The translations under genes and the position numbers were made by a program. The notes under the pieces are model-generated. The model was not told the origin of the DNA. It did not search any database and worked only from the letters and a program-made list of their open reading frames with translations. This document shows positions 1 to 7,850 of a DNA stretch of 49,145 nt, piece after piece. Source of the DNA: Bacteroidales bacterium (GTDB taxonomy: Bacteria; Bacteroidota; Bacteroidia; Bacteroidales; P3); NCBI GenBank assembly GCA_017934545.1, contig JAGBJI010000003.1:1-49145 (forward strand), given 5' to 3'. The first letter of the stretch is position 1; the number at the start of each line of letters is the position of its first letter.

Positions 1-1020
1 AAAACGCAAGCAATACGTACCTGATTTAGTATAACCGCCTCCGTATGAATCGTTATATACATAAGGATACTGACTGTCCTGTCTTACCCAACATACAGGC
101 AAAGGATAAGAAGTTGTACCTGCGGTATTGCCTGTTTCAAAGTCCCATTTCTTCGGAAGGTCTTCTTCGGTCAACGCAACGCAAGCAGTCATAAAAGTAT
201 AAACAGCGGAAGTCATGGTTTCATCGTCATCAGGGCATGTATATTCAACATATACATTATACATAGATGCCGGCTTCAACTCAACGTCTTCGTCCGAGAA
301 CACCAACTCTGCGTCCGAAACTTCAACGCTTTGGTATGCAGTTTCGGTTGAAAGTTTGTAATAAACCTTGTAACCGTCAGCGTCTTCGCTGCCCGTCCAT
401 GTAAGTTTGGCATCTTTAGCCGTGATGTCAGCGATTGTCAATTTAGGTTTTTGACATGCAGTAACTTCAACCAAAGGTCCCGTAACATCGTCCAAATAGA
501 AATCACCGCTTGAGTTTATATTGCGGAATGCAATGTAAACCTCTTGGTCCTGATAGTCACTCAAATCTACGGAAAACTGATAGTAAGTCTTCGCAGCAGA
601 AAAATCATTGTGTGTGATTGTTTTTAACGTTTTTGTAAACGCCGCTGTGTCCTGGGTAGTTGTAGACAACCTTATTTCAAGATTACTTGTATAGCTGCCC
701 TCTTTGGCTAACCAAAACTTGAATGTGTTGTTGTCCTCATCCGGTGTCATCTTCGGTGTCATTATCCATGACATGCCACTACCATAGTGACAGGTAACAT
801 AATAGTTGCCTGCGTGTGGCTGAAAATATCCGCTTCCTGAACCGGTTTGGTTTGTTACATTCCAGCCTGCATAACTCGTACTGGTCGTAACGGCTTTCCA
901 ATCGTCAGGCAACGTTCCGTCCTCAAACCCTTCGTTAAGGGGTGCCGTTGTTTGGGCATACAATCCTGACAACATAAGGAACAGTGTCGCCAGAAACAGC
1001 CCGATTTTTGATTTTTTCAT
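1..1020 (-). CDS. Secreted choice-of-anchor-J / fibronectin III protein, N-terminal part (truncated by window)
   Basis: The reading frame opens at 1020 and runs off the left edge without a stop, giving the first 340 residues. The start (MKKSKIGLFLATLFLMLSG, then LYAQ) is a signal peptide. Residues about 25-165 resemble a choice-of-anchor J (cleaved adhesin/MAM-like) beta-sandwich: GWNV, then a GSGMSWIMTP strand, then FYLDDVTGP. Residues about 172-260 read as a fibronectin III domain (LTWTGSEDADGYKVYY). A second anchor-J-like domain starts near 270. This order is common in Bacteroidetes surface proteins exported by the type IX system, but the sorting domain would lie outside the window, so that is inference. 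A G9 tract sits about 140 bp upstream on the coding strand (1161-1169). Confidence 0.75.
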   Translation of the reverse strand, partial: MKKSKIGLFLATLFLMLSGLYAQTTAPLNEGFEDGTLPDDWKAVTTSTSYAGWNVTNQTGSGSGYFQPHAGNYYVTCHYGSGMSWIMTPKMTPDEDNNTFKFWLAKEGSYTSNLEIRLSTTTQDTAAFTKTLKTITHNDFSAAKTYYQFSVDLSDYQDQEVYIAFRNINSSGDFYLDDVTGPLVEVTACQKPKLTIADITAKDAKLTWTGSEDADGYKVYYKLSTETAYQSVEVSDAELVFSDEDVELKPASMYNVYVEYTCPDDDETMTSAVYTFMTACVALTEEDLPKKWDFETGNTAGTTSYPLPVCWVRQDSQYPYVYNDSYGGGYTKSGTYCLRF

Positions 1021-1160
1021 AAATGATGAAATTTTAATTAATACTAAATTTATTTAATGTTATTTTTATTTTCCCTTGAATTTCTGTCTAATATGCACAA
1101 CACAAAAATGCAAAATAACAAATTTTTTGCCAAACCGCCAAATATTTTGTCGTTTTTTTA

Positions 1161-1169
1161 CCCCCCCCC
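1161..1169. repeat. C9/G9 homopolymer tract
   Basis: Nine C in a row on the plus strand, so nine G on the coding strand of the adhesin gene that starts at 1020. It lies in the upstream region, about 140 bp before the start codon. Such tracts can change length by slippage; here a role in switching is only a possibility. The rest of 1021-1317 is AT-rich with no gene seen. Confidence 0.6.
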
Positions 1170-1317
1170 ATATGCCAAAAACCTTGTTTACAATATGTTA
1201 TACAAGCAAAAAATTCTGTCCTTATTTTGTTGAAAAATTGTTTAAAAACCACAAAAACGGGAAAATCCGCTTTTGAAACGTCATTTTACTGCCGCAAAAT
1301 CACCGTCTTAAAAATCT

Positions 1318-1440
1318 CTTTTCTGAAAGCAAAGAAAAAAAACATATGTATTTTTTCAAAAAAACATATGAATTTTAATCAAAAAACATATGTTTTTGAA
1401 GAAAAAAACATATGTTTTTTATTTTTAGGTTGTGAAAACA
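1318..1440 (+). repeat. CATATG phased-palindrome element, copy 1
   Basis: Four CATATG palindromes begin at 1343, 1365, 1387 and 1409, exactly 22 bp apart, each in an A-tract/T-tract context. The flanks carry inverted arms (TTTTCTGAAA on the left, TTGTGAAAACA on the right). The spacer between palindromes 3 and 4 reads TTTTTGAAGAAAAAAA, which is the reverse complement (one base different) of the same spacer in copy 3. It lies downstream of the rnfE terminator. Confidence 0.9.
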
Positions 1441-1447
1441 AAAAAAC

Positions 1448-1481
1448 AAACCGGAAAAGTTTTTCTTTACTTTTCCGGTTT
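1448..1481 (-). terminator. Intrinsic terminator of the rnf operon
   Basis: A perfect 13-bp stem (AAACCGGAAAAGT paired with ACTTTTCCGGTTT) with an 8-nt loop lies about 20 bp past the rnfE stop. On the minus strand it is followed by a T-rich run, as expected for factor-independent termination. It marks the end of the operon directly after rnfE. Confidence 0.85.
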
Positions 1482-1502
1482 AACATGAAAAAAAAACAGG
1501 AT

Positions 1503-2090
1503 TTATTTCTTCTTTTCTTTGATACTGTTGACTATTGCTATCAAATAACCCAGAACGATAAACGCTCCCGGAGGCAGAATAAACAACAACATGCCGTCAC
1601 CGCTCCAAAGATTTACGCCGAAGATACTGCCTGCACCCAAGATTTCACGCAACGAACCCAGAAGGGTCAAGGCTATGGTGAATCCTAACCCAATACCTAT
1701 GCCGTCAAACAACGAGTTGATGACATTGTTTTTGGAAGCAAAGGCTTCGGCTCTTCCCAAGATGATACAGTTGACAACAATCAACGGGATAAAGATACCC
1801 AGCGATGCGTCCAACGCAGGCAGGTATGCCTTGATGGCTAACTGCAAGATGGAAACGAATGCTGCTATCACCACGATAAAGGCAGGTATGCGGACTTTGT
1901 CGGGTACGAGGTTTTTGATGGCGGATATTGCCATATTTGAACACATCAAAACGAACATGGTACACAGTCCCATAGCCATACCGTTAGATGCCGAAGTGGT
2001 GGTAGCCAATGTAGGACACATACCCAGCAACAGTGCAAAGGTAGGGTTTTCCTTAATGATACCGTTCAATATTATTTTCATTCCGTTCAT
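1503..2090 (-). CDS. rnfE: Rnf electron transport complex subunit E
   Basis: This 195-residue integral membrane subunit belongs to the RnfA/RnfE/NqrD/NqrE family. It is assigned as E rather than A by the KENPTFALLLGMCPTLA opening and by the SLGIFIPLIVVNCIILGRA segment. The two conserved half-membrane cysteines are present at residues 25 and 108; in the family they form, with the partner subunit, the intramembrane [2Fe-2S] site. About six hydrophobic helices are visible. It is the last gene of the operon, 15 bp after rnfG, and is followed at once by a terminator. The usual partner rnfA is not found after it. Confidence 0.95.
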   Translation of the reverse strand: MNGMKIILNGIIKENPTFALLLGMCPTLATTTSASNGMAMGLCTMFVLMCSNMAISAIKNLVPDKVRIPAFIVVIAAFVSILQLAIKAYLPALDASLGIFIPLIVVNCIILGRAEAFASKNNVINSLFDGIGIGLGFTIALTLLGSLREILGAGSIFGVNLWSGDGMLLFILPPGAFIVLGYLIAIVNSIKEKKK

Positions 2091-2105
2091 AGTCTGTTTC
2101 CTCCT

Positions 2106-2684
2106 TTATTGGTTTTGTGATTTCATAAATGCGTCGTATGCACACTGTACGGCAGTCAAAAAAGCACGCGAAGTGATGGTTGACGCCGTTATGGCGTCAA
2201 TATCGCCGCCGTCCTTTGTGACAACGAATTTGGTGTCTTTCGGGTTTTTGCCTACAATGTTGCCTTTGTCCTTGAACCATTCGGCTGCCTTGGCTCCCAA
2301 GCCGGGTGTTTCCGAAGTTTCCAACACGGTATAGCCCGTCACGGTGCCTGTTTTATCCATTCCGACCATCACCTTAAGGCGTCCGCCGTAGCCATTATTA
2401 TTATAAGTTTCAACGGCAGCACCCACGGTTTGTCCGTCTTTTACGGCAGGGTATACGACAAAGGCGTCCGTATAACCCTCCAGCTGTACCTGTACAGGTT
2501 GTTCAACCGCAGCCGTCTTGTCTGCCAAAACGTCTTTGATTGCCTGTTGTTGATTAGCAAGTTTGGCCTGTTCTATAGGCTGTTTGGTCAGTGCATATGC
2601 CCCTGCCAACAGTGCCGAAGCCACCAAAGCGATGAACGTTAAACTCATCACCATGTTTTTCATTGAAGATTCTAACTTTGCCAT
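2106..2684 (-). CDS. rnfG: Rnf electron transport complex subunit G (covalent FMN subunit)
   Basis: A 192-residue protein with one N-terminal membrane anchor (residues about 10-32) and a periplasmic FMN-binding domain. The site for phosphoester-linked FMN is the Thr in DAITASTITSRA near residue 170, equivalent to the family motif S/T-G-A-T. In Rnf, this subunit passes electrons from the periplasmic side of RnfD. It lies 4 bp after rnfD and 15 bp before rnfE, so the three genes are almost certainly cotranscribed. Confidence 0.95.
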   Translation of the reverse strand: MAKLESSMKNMVMSLTFIALVASALLAGAYALTKQPIEQAKLANQQQAIKDVLADKTAAVEQPVQVQLEGYTDAFVVYPAVKDGQTVGAAVETYNNNGYGGRLKVMVGMDKTGTVTGYTVLETSETPGLGAKAAEWFKDKGNIVGKNPKDTKFVVTKDGGDIDAITASTITSRAFLTAVQCAYDAFMKSQNQ

Positions 2685-2688
2685 AACT

Positions 2689-3663
2689 CTATCTTGTTTT
2701 TTGATAACCGAATTTATCTGTTTTTATGAATTTGTTTATCAACGGCGTCACTGCATTCATTATCAATATAGCAAAAGACACTCCCTCAGGCATAGGTCCG
2801 AAACAACGGAACACTATGGTCAACAGTCCGCAACCCGCACCGAAAATCAGTTGACCTTTATGTGTAACGGGCGAAGTGACCATATCGGTTGCCATAAAGA
2901 CGGCACCCAACATCATACCGCCTGCAAACAAATGGTAAAGCGGATTGGCGTATTGCGAAGGGTCAATCAACCACAACAATCCCGCAAAAACAAACGCCGT
3001 ACCCAAGAACGCAACGGGTATATGCCATGTTATCACTTTTTTGTACAACATATATATGCCTCCGATGATTACCGCCAACGCCGAAACCTCGCCGAACGCT
3101 CCGCCCGTCGCCCCAAGGAACAAATCGCTCAACGCAGGCAAATCGCCGCCGTGCGACATAAGGTTCAATGTTGTAGGTCCGCTTACGGCATCGGTCACTG
3201 CACATGAACCGAACAACGGTTTAGGCAAAGGCCATTCGCTCAACGCCACAGCCGTAGGGAAAGACAAAAACATGAAAACTCGTCCCACCAACGCAGGATT
3301 GAAAGGGTTTTTGCCCAATCCGCCGAAAGTCATCTTGCCTACACCCATTGCCACCAACGCACCTATGATTACCATCCACAAAGGCACATTGCTCGGCAGG
3401 TTGAACGCCAAAAGCATTCCCGTAACCACCGCCGAACCGTCGGTAACGGTGTTCTCCGTATGCAGAAGATATTTTCCGATAACCCATTCAAAGAACATAC
3501 ACGACGCAACGCTGACAAGCGTCACCATCAAGGCCGGAATACCGAAATAATATATTGCCGCAAGAAACGCAGGCAACATGGCAACCACCACCGACCACAT
3601 TATCTTTTGCGTAGTCTGCGTACCGTGTACGTGCGGTGAGCCTGAAATTGTTAGTAATGCCAT
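2689..3663 (-). CDS. rnfD: Rnf electron transport complex subunit D
   Basis: A 324-residue polytopic membrane protein of the NqrB/RnfD family. The covalent FMN site appears as S-G-P-T at residues 161-164 (family consensus S-G-A-T), following TDAV. About nine to ten hydrophobic segments are seen; GKNPFNPALVGRVF near residues 117-130 is a family signature. It belongs to the ion-translocating core. The gene starts 98 bp after an unrelated secreted-protein gene, a larger gap than elsewhere in the operon; no terminator is obvious in that gap. Confidence 0.95.
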   Translation of the reverse strand: MALLTISGSPHVHGTQTTQKIMWSVVVAMLPAFLAAIYYFGIPALMVTLVSVASCMFFEWVIGKYLLHTENTVTDGSAVVTGMLLAFNLPSNVPLWMVIIGALVAMGVGKMTFGGLGKNPFNPALVGRVFMFLSFPTAVALSEWPLPKPLFGSCAVTDAVSGPTTLNLMSHGGDLPALSDLFLGATGGAFGEVSALAVIIGGIYMLYKKVITWHIPVAFLGTAFVFAGLLWLIDPSQYANPLYHLFAGGMMLGAVFMATDMVTSPVTHKGQLIFGAGCGLLTIVFRCFGPMPEGVSFAILIMNAVTPLINKFIKTDKFGYQKTR

Positions 3664-3760
3664 ATCTATCTATATTTTTTAAGTTATTATTTTGTTATCA
3701 TCTTTTTTTGCCCCCATACAATATATATTGACGGCAATTTTATTGTCACATGTTTTGATT

Positions 3761-4396
3761 CTATTCACGTTTATACACATCCGTTTGCTCATCTAGTTCC
3801 ATGAAAAAATAAAAATCAGGCAGTGCGTACTTTATTTGTACTTCTTTATTCAACTTGTTACACAACTCTATTGACTTATCCACCGCTCCGCACAAATATA
3901 TGGAATAAACGTTTTTCTCTACTGTATCAACTTTGCTGCATTGAATATTGTGATATTTTATAAAGTTGGTAATACTTACGTTGTCTTGAAGTTTTACTGT
4001 AATGGAATTTGAAGGCCAAATCGGTGATGAACTCCGTATATTCCCTGCTGAATCCGTCAAATACAGTTTTTGCGTAAAACTTACATACAATGAATCCTGT
4101 CCCAACTGCCTGCAAATATCATAAATCTGCTCTTCGCTCAAAGCATCGCACTCAAAACCGTCGGCGAAATCAGAAAGATTTTCCGTCATAGATGACAAAC
4201 GTTTCTTCATTTCAGAACGTTTTTCTTCACAAACGCTCATTGAATAATTTATAACGGTACTTGTGGTGTCTGCAATAAAAATCTCTTCCCTTGCTAAAGA
4301 AGTATACAAACGCACTTTGTTATCTTTCCCTTGTCCGAAAACAAAGGAACAGTTCAATACAACCGTTAACAATAATATGTATACCGCTTTATTCAT
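3761..4396 (-). CDS. Secreted protein resembling a subtilase (S8) prodomain, gene 2 of pair
   Basis: A 211-residue exported protein: signal peptide MNKAVYILLLTVVLNCSFVFGQ, no lipobox cysteine. Residues about 130-200 (SITVKLQDNVSITNFIKYHN ... VQIKYALPDFYFFM) have the look of the N-terminal prodomain of Bacteroidetes S8 peptidases: a KL strand, a helix, a YxIYL strand, a second helix, then an A-x-PDF strand. No catalytic Asp, His or Ser motif of a protease is present. It follows a similar gene after 22 bp, inside the rnf gene run. It may be an orphan prodomain acting as a protease inhibitor, or a remnant of a split protease. The fold assignment is by eye. Confidence 0.5.
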   Translation of the reverse strand: MNKAVYILLLTVVLNCSFVFGQGKDNKVRLYTSLAREEIFIADTTSTVINYSMSVCEEKRSEMKKRLSSMTENLSDFADGFECDALSEEQIYDICRQLGQDSLYVSFTQKLYLTDSAGNIRSSSPIWPSNSITVKLQDNVSITNFIKYHNIQCSKVDTVEKNVYSIYLCGAVDKSIELCNKLNKEVQIKYALPDFYFFMELDEQTDVYKRE

Positions 4397-4418
4397 TTAT
4401 TATATAATATTATTAATA

Positions 4419-5132
4419 CTACTTATGCATATATTCTTCTATACCGCCTGTTCTTAATAATATATCTTGCACATTGCTTTTGTCTGTCTTCTCTTCGCTG
4501 CATTGAACAGTTGTCTTGCAGGGTTTGCCATTGGCACTTGCCACAGGTATAAAGCCGTAAGACACCGCTTGTGCCACGCCTTGTTCTTGCAACAAATTGC
4601 CTGCTTGAAGATTACTGCAGTACGGATTTTTCAAAACTTTCAAATCAACCCATCTATATAAAAACTTTTCACTGTAAACACGTATTATTTTTAAATACGG
4701 ATATTGCTTCAACAATACAGTATCTTCAAGTTGTTTTAATTGTATTGACAACCGACCGGATATTAATACATGCTGATTGTCTTCATCTATAACTTGGTCT
4801 GCGTAAACAATGTCTTCACTTGATATTAATTGTTTATAGACGCTGTCATAATTGTTGTTAAGGATTTCTATATCATAAAAGCCTCTTACTGTATCACCGT
4901 CTTTGAATATAGGAGTTATATTGTACTTCCGCTCTATTGTTTTTATGTCGTTTTTTGTCAAATCAAAACAAACCGTAAAGTGCTGTTTGTTCAGCGGTAA
5001 GTATATCTTCTCGTCCTTATAATAGTAATAGACAGAGTCAGGTGTATTGCTCCTGTCCTCAACTCTTTGTCCGAAGACAACAGTACCCACCCCGATAAAA
5101 AACAACAGTGAAAACAGTATTTGTTTTTTCAT
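4419..5132 (-). CDS. Secreted protein resembling a subtilase (S8) prodomain, gene 1 of pair
   Basis: The start at 5132 (MKKQILFSLLFFIG...FGQ) gives a proper signal peptide; an upstream in-frame ATG at 5201 would add 23 residues before it and is unlikely. The mature protein of about 215 residues begins SVYYYYKDEKIYLPL, much like the opening of Bacteroidetes S8 peptidase propeptides (YYYYxGxKIxL). It continues with two strand-helix-strand units (FTVCFDLTKNDIKTIERKYN; LSIQLKQLEDTVLLKQYPYL). No protease domain follows. It lies 89 bp after rnfC, with a strong RNA hairpin in the gap, and 22 bp before the related gene 3761-4396. Confidence 0.5.
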   Translation of the reverse strand: MKKQILFSLLFFIGVGTVVFGQRVEDRSNTPDSVYYYYKDEKIYLPLNKQHFTVCFDLTKNDIKTIERKYNITPIFKDGDTVRGFYDIEILNNNYDSVYKQLISSEDIVYADQVIDEDNQHVLISGRLSIQLKQLEDTVLLKQYPYLKIIRVYSEKFLYRWVDLKVLKNPYCSNLQAGNLLQEQGVAQAVSYGFIPVASANGKPCKTTVQCSEEKTDKSNVQDILLRTGGIEEYMHK

Positions 5133-5159
5133 TTCAAACGGAATACAAATATGTTTTTC

Positions 5160-5210
5160 ACCCGTACGTTGCTGCGTTGCGTAGTGCAAAACAGGCAACA
5201 ACGTACAGGT
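5160..5210 (-). promoter_or_regulatory. Intercistronic hairpin after rnfC
   Basis: A 16-bp inverted repeat (5160-5175 and 5195-5210) with a 19-nt loop. On the minus-strand RNA both imperfect positions become G-U pairs, so the stem is complete in the rnf transcript but not in the opposite one. No T-run follows, so it is more likely a processing or stability element than a terminator. Confidence 0.55.
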
Positions 5211-5221
5211 TTAACGTTTAT

Positions 5222-6553
5222 TTATTTTTGTGTTCTGGCACGCCGCAACGCTCCGACTTGGTTTTTGCCCACGCGTATCAAATCCAGCAACGGACGGTTG
5301 GCAGGACAGGTGAACAAACAGCAACCGCATTCTATGCAATCCATAACACATTCTTTCTCGGCGTCCTCCCACCGTTTCAAATCGCACAGAGAAGCCAACA
5401 TTAACGGCTCCAAGCCCATAGGACATGCACTTACGCATTTGCCGCAACGTATACAGTTGGTTTGTTTTCCGCGTTTGGCTTCTTTTTCGGTCATAACCAA
5501 AACGGACGATGTAGTTTTGACCGTCGGGGCAGACGTATCCATAATGGCTTTGCCCATCATAGGACCGCCGCTTATCAATTTGCCCGTATCTTCAGGCAAT
5601 CCGCCGCAATAGTCTATGATTTCCTGCAACGGAGTTCCCACACGGACTAAAAGGTTTTTCTGATTCTTTACGCTTTTGCCCGTAAAAGTCAAAACATTGT
5701 CTATCAACGGACGGTTTTTTTGCACCGCTTGATAGACTGCAAGTGCAGTGCCTACGTTGTCAACAACGCACCCTACTTCAATAGGAAGTTTGCCTGACGG
5801 TACTTCTCTGCCTGTCAAAGCGTTTATCAGTTGTTTCTCCGCTCCTTGAGGATATTTCATCTCCAACGGTACGACCTTTGTTCCCGGATATTTGGCGGAC
5901 ATCTCGGTCATAACCTTGATTGCTTCGGGTTTGTTTTTCTCTATACCGACAAGGGCGTTGTTCATGTTCAACGCTTTTTTCATTATCTCAATACCGATAA
6001 AGATTTCTTCGGTGTTTTCAATCATTATACGGTTGTCGGAAGTAAGATAAGGTTCGCATTCCACGCCGTTGATAATCAAAAACTCCGCTTTCTTTCCCTC
6101 GGGAATCATGTATTTGACGTTAGTAGGGAATGCTGCACCGCCCAAACCCACTATTCCGCAGTCTTTCATGCGGTTAATAATCTCTTTGGACGAAAGTTTT
6201 ATGTCTTTTATCAACGTATCGGTAGTGTCAATGCCCTCTTCCCATTCGTCACCCTCTACATCTATATATACAGCCGGCTTTTTAAAGCCGTTGAAATCCG
6301 TTGCAACGTCAACCTTTGCCACCGTACCCGAATAAGGCGAGTGGACGTTGGCACAAATAAACGCTTCGGCTTTGGACAAAAGCGTTCCCACTTTGACCTT
6401 GTCGCCTTTTTTAACCACGCATGTTGCAGGGGCGCCCAAATGTTGCGAAACAAAAACGACAGCCTTCTTTGTCAAAGGCATTATTTCTATCTTGGAATCC
6501 TTTGCCAATTTATTTTCTTCGGGGTGAACCCCTCCTTTTCTGAATGTTGCCAT
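5222..6553 (-). CDS. rnfC: Rnf electron transport complex subunit C (NADH-binding)
   Basis: A 443-residue peripheral subunit on the cytoplasmic face, carrying the NADH/FMN site. GLGGAAFPTNVKY at residues 136-148 is the nucleotide/FMN-binding segment shared with NuoF. Two [4Fe-4S] motifs follow: C367-C370-C373-C377 and C406-C409-C412-C416. Length and domain order match the family. It starts 4 bp after rnfB. In the usual Bacteroidetes order rnfD would come next; here two unrelated secreted-protein genes intervene. Confidence 0.97.
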   Translation of the reverse strand: MATFRKGGVHPEENKLAKDSKIEIMPLTKKAVVFVSQHLGAPATCVVKKGDKVKVGTLLSKAEAFICANVHSPYSGTVAKVDVATDFNGFKKPAVYIDVEGDEWEEGIDTTDTLIKDIKLSSKEIINRMKDCGIVGLGGAAFPTNVKYMIPEGKKAEFLIINGVECEPYLTSDNRIMIENTEEIFIGIEIMKKALNMNNALVGIEKNKPEAIKVMTEMSAKYPGTKVVPLEMKYPQGAEKQLINALTGREVPSGKLPIEVGCVVDNVGTALAVYQAVQKNRPLIDNVLTFTGKSVKNQKNLLVRVGTPLQEIIDYCGGLPEDTGKLISGGPMMGKAIMDTSAPTVKTTSSVLVMTEKEAKRGKQTNCIRCGKCVSACPMGLEPLMLASLCDLKRWEDAEKECVMDCIECGCCLFTCPANRPLLDLIRVGKNQVGALRRARTQK

Positions 6554-6557
6554 AATC

Positions 6558-7475
6558 TTACTCTGATTTTTCGGTTTTTATTTCCGTTGTGTTTGCCGTT
6601 TGTTGCACGTTTTCCGCCGTTGCAGTCTGTGCATTGTCCTGCGGCTTAGGTTTGGCAGGCGGGAAATTGACTGCATGTATTGCTCCGGTAGGACATACCG
6701 CCACACATTTGCGGCACATCTTACATTTGTTGAAATCTATGTACGAAAGATTGTTTTCTATGGTTATCGCTCCGAAAGGACATTCCTTTTCGCATTTGCC
6801 GCAGCCTATACATGCCGCATCACAGTTTTTCTTTGCCGCAGCACCTTTGTCTTTGTTTATACAGCAAACGTAAACGCGTCTTGAGTTTTTGCCTTTCTTT
6901 CTCAACTCTATGACTTTTCTCGGACATGCTTTGGCACACGCACCGCAACCGACGCACTTTTCTTCGTTGACTTCAGGCAATCCCGTTTGTTCATTGACGT
7001 AAAGAGCGTCAAATTTGCAGACGCTTGCACATGTTCCCAAGCCCAAACATCCGAACTGACATCCGCCTTCGGAAGAGAAGTTTTGGTTGGCACTTGCACA
7101 ATCAGCCACTCCGTCGTAAACAACCTTGGCTTTGGTGTTGCATTTGCCGCCGTTGCAGCGTACTACAGCCACCATCGGCTCGCTTTCTGCGGCTGCCAAG
7201 CCCATTATATCACCCACTTTGGCCATCACTGCAGCACCGCCCACGGGGCAGGTCTTGTTTTCCATATCTCCTGCCTTAACTATTGCCTCTGCCAAGCCTC
7301 TGCAACCTGCAAAACCGCAGCCTCCGCAATTGGCACCGGGCAAAACTTCCGCAACTTCATCAATACGCGGGTCTTCAACTACTTTAAACTTTTGAGCAAC
7401 AAGGTACAACACCAAGGATAATATCAATCCTGCTATTGCCATAGCTGCTATTGCGTAAATTATAACTGTTCCCAT
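6558..7475 (-). CDS. rnfB: Rnf electron transport complex subunit B (ferredoxin subunit)
   Basis: A 305-residue protein with an N-terminal membrane anchor (residues about 4-28). Next comes the four-Cys cluster domain (C50, C53, C58, C76) typical of RnfB, then several ferredoxin-type [4Fe-4S] motifs (around C139-C153, C174-C184, C222-C232, C251-C261). It is longer than the proteobacterial form of about 190 residues, as is normal for anaerobes. It accepts electrons from reduced ferredoxin and is the first gene of the operon. A candidate promoter lies about 30 bp upstream at 7504-7511. Confidence 0.96.
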   Translation of the reverse strand: MGTVIIYAIAAMAIAGLILSLVLYLVAQKFKVVEDPRIDEVAEVLPGANCGGCGFAGCRGLAEAIVKAGDMENKTCPVGGAAVMAKVGDIMGLAAAESEPMVAVVRCNGGKCNTKAKVVYDGVADCASANQNFSSEGGCQFGCLGLGTCASVCKFDALYVNEQTGLPEVNEEKCVGCGACAKACPRKVIELRKKGKNSRRVYVCCINKDKGAAAKKNCDAACIGCGKCEKECPFGAITIENNLSYIDFNKCKMCRKCVAVCPTGAIHAVNFPPAKPKPQDNAQTATAENVQQTANTTEIKTEKSE

Positions 7476-7503
7476 AGTTACTGTATATTTATTTAATAAA
7501 GTG

Positions 7504-7511
7504 CAAAGATA
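7504..7511 (-). promoter_or_regulatory. Candidate rnf operon promoter (-7 box)
   Basis: TATCTTTG on the minus strand matches the Bacteroidetes -7 consensus TAnnTTTG, about 30 bp before rnfB. A clear -33 TTTG is not seen at the expected distance. Confidence 0.5.
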
Positions 7512-7626
7512 TTAATTTTTTTTGACTTTGAAAGTAAAAAAACGCTAAAATCTTATTCCGCACCTCTGTTTGCACAATTTACAAAAGCAAAACAAGGTCT
7601 TACAAAACTGTTTTTTTGAATCAAAT

Positions 7627-7715
7627 CTCTGCAAAACCGTCTTGCAAGCACTGCAAAACCGTCTTGCAGACCTTGCAAGACGGTTTTGCAGTGCTTGCAA
7701 GACGGTTTTGCAGAG
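7627..7715. repeat. Perfect 42-bp inverted repeat of four 22-bp-phased palindromes
   Basis: Arms 7627-7668 and 7674-7715 are perfect reverse complements with a 5-nt centre (GACCT). Inside are four 17-bp palindromic units, TGCAA(7 nt)TTGCA in form, starting at 7630, 7652, 7674 and 7696, exactly 22 bp apart. The first two units are identical and the last two are their reverse complement. It sits between the divergent rnfB and transporter genes. The layout equals that of the CATATG elements although the sequence differs. The rest of 7476-7850 holds only the two candidate promoters. Confidence 0.9.
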
Positions 7716-7809
7716 TTGTGGTTTGGGATTTCAGTTTTTTAAAACCAAAAAGCAAACCCATATTTTAAAGAAATAATGTATTTATGTCCTGTTTTAAAGA
7801 ATTTATCAC

Positions 7810-7817
7810 TAAATTTG
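7810..7817 (+). promoter_or_regulatory. Candidate promoter of transporter-clpX transcript (-7 box)
   Basis: TAAATTTG fits TAnnTTTG and lies 33 bp before the transporter start at 7851. No convincing -33 box was found. Confidence 0.45.
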
Positions 7818-7850
7818 CAATTTATTTAAAGTTGAAAAACATCCATCTTT

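Noticed and set aside
1227-1688. Open frame of 153 codons across the first CATATG element
   Set aside because: It crosses a repeat, a terminator and the 3' end of rnfE in antisense, with poly-Lys/Phe content from AT-rich DNA.
1503-2090. Assignment as rnfA instead of rnfE
   Set aside because: The KENPTFALLLGMCPTLA start and SLGIFIPLIVVNCIILG segment match RnfE; RnfA proteins begin differently.
1591-2334. 247-codon frame opposite rnfE and rnfG
   Set aside because: Antisense to two well-supported genes; no signal or domain.
7627-7715. CRISPR array (also considered for the CATATG elements)
   Set aside because: Units are palindromic, only four, at 22-bp steps with spacers of 5-16 bp; no cas genes. 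This does not fit CRISPR repeats and spacers.
7570-7776. 68-codon frame over the perfect inverted repeat
   Set aside because: Its repeated peptide is only the translation of the 22-bp units.
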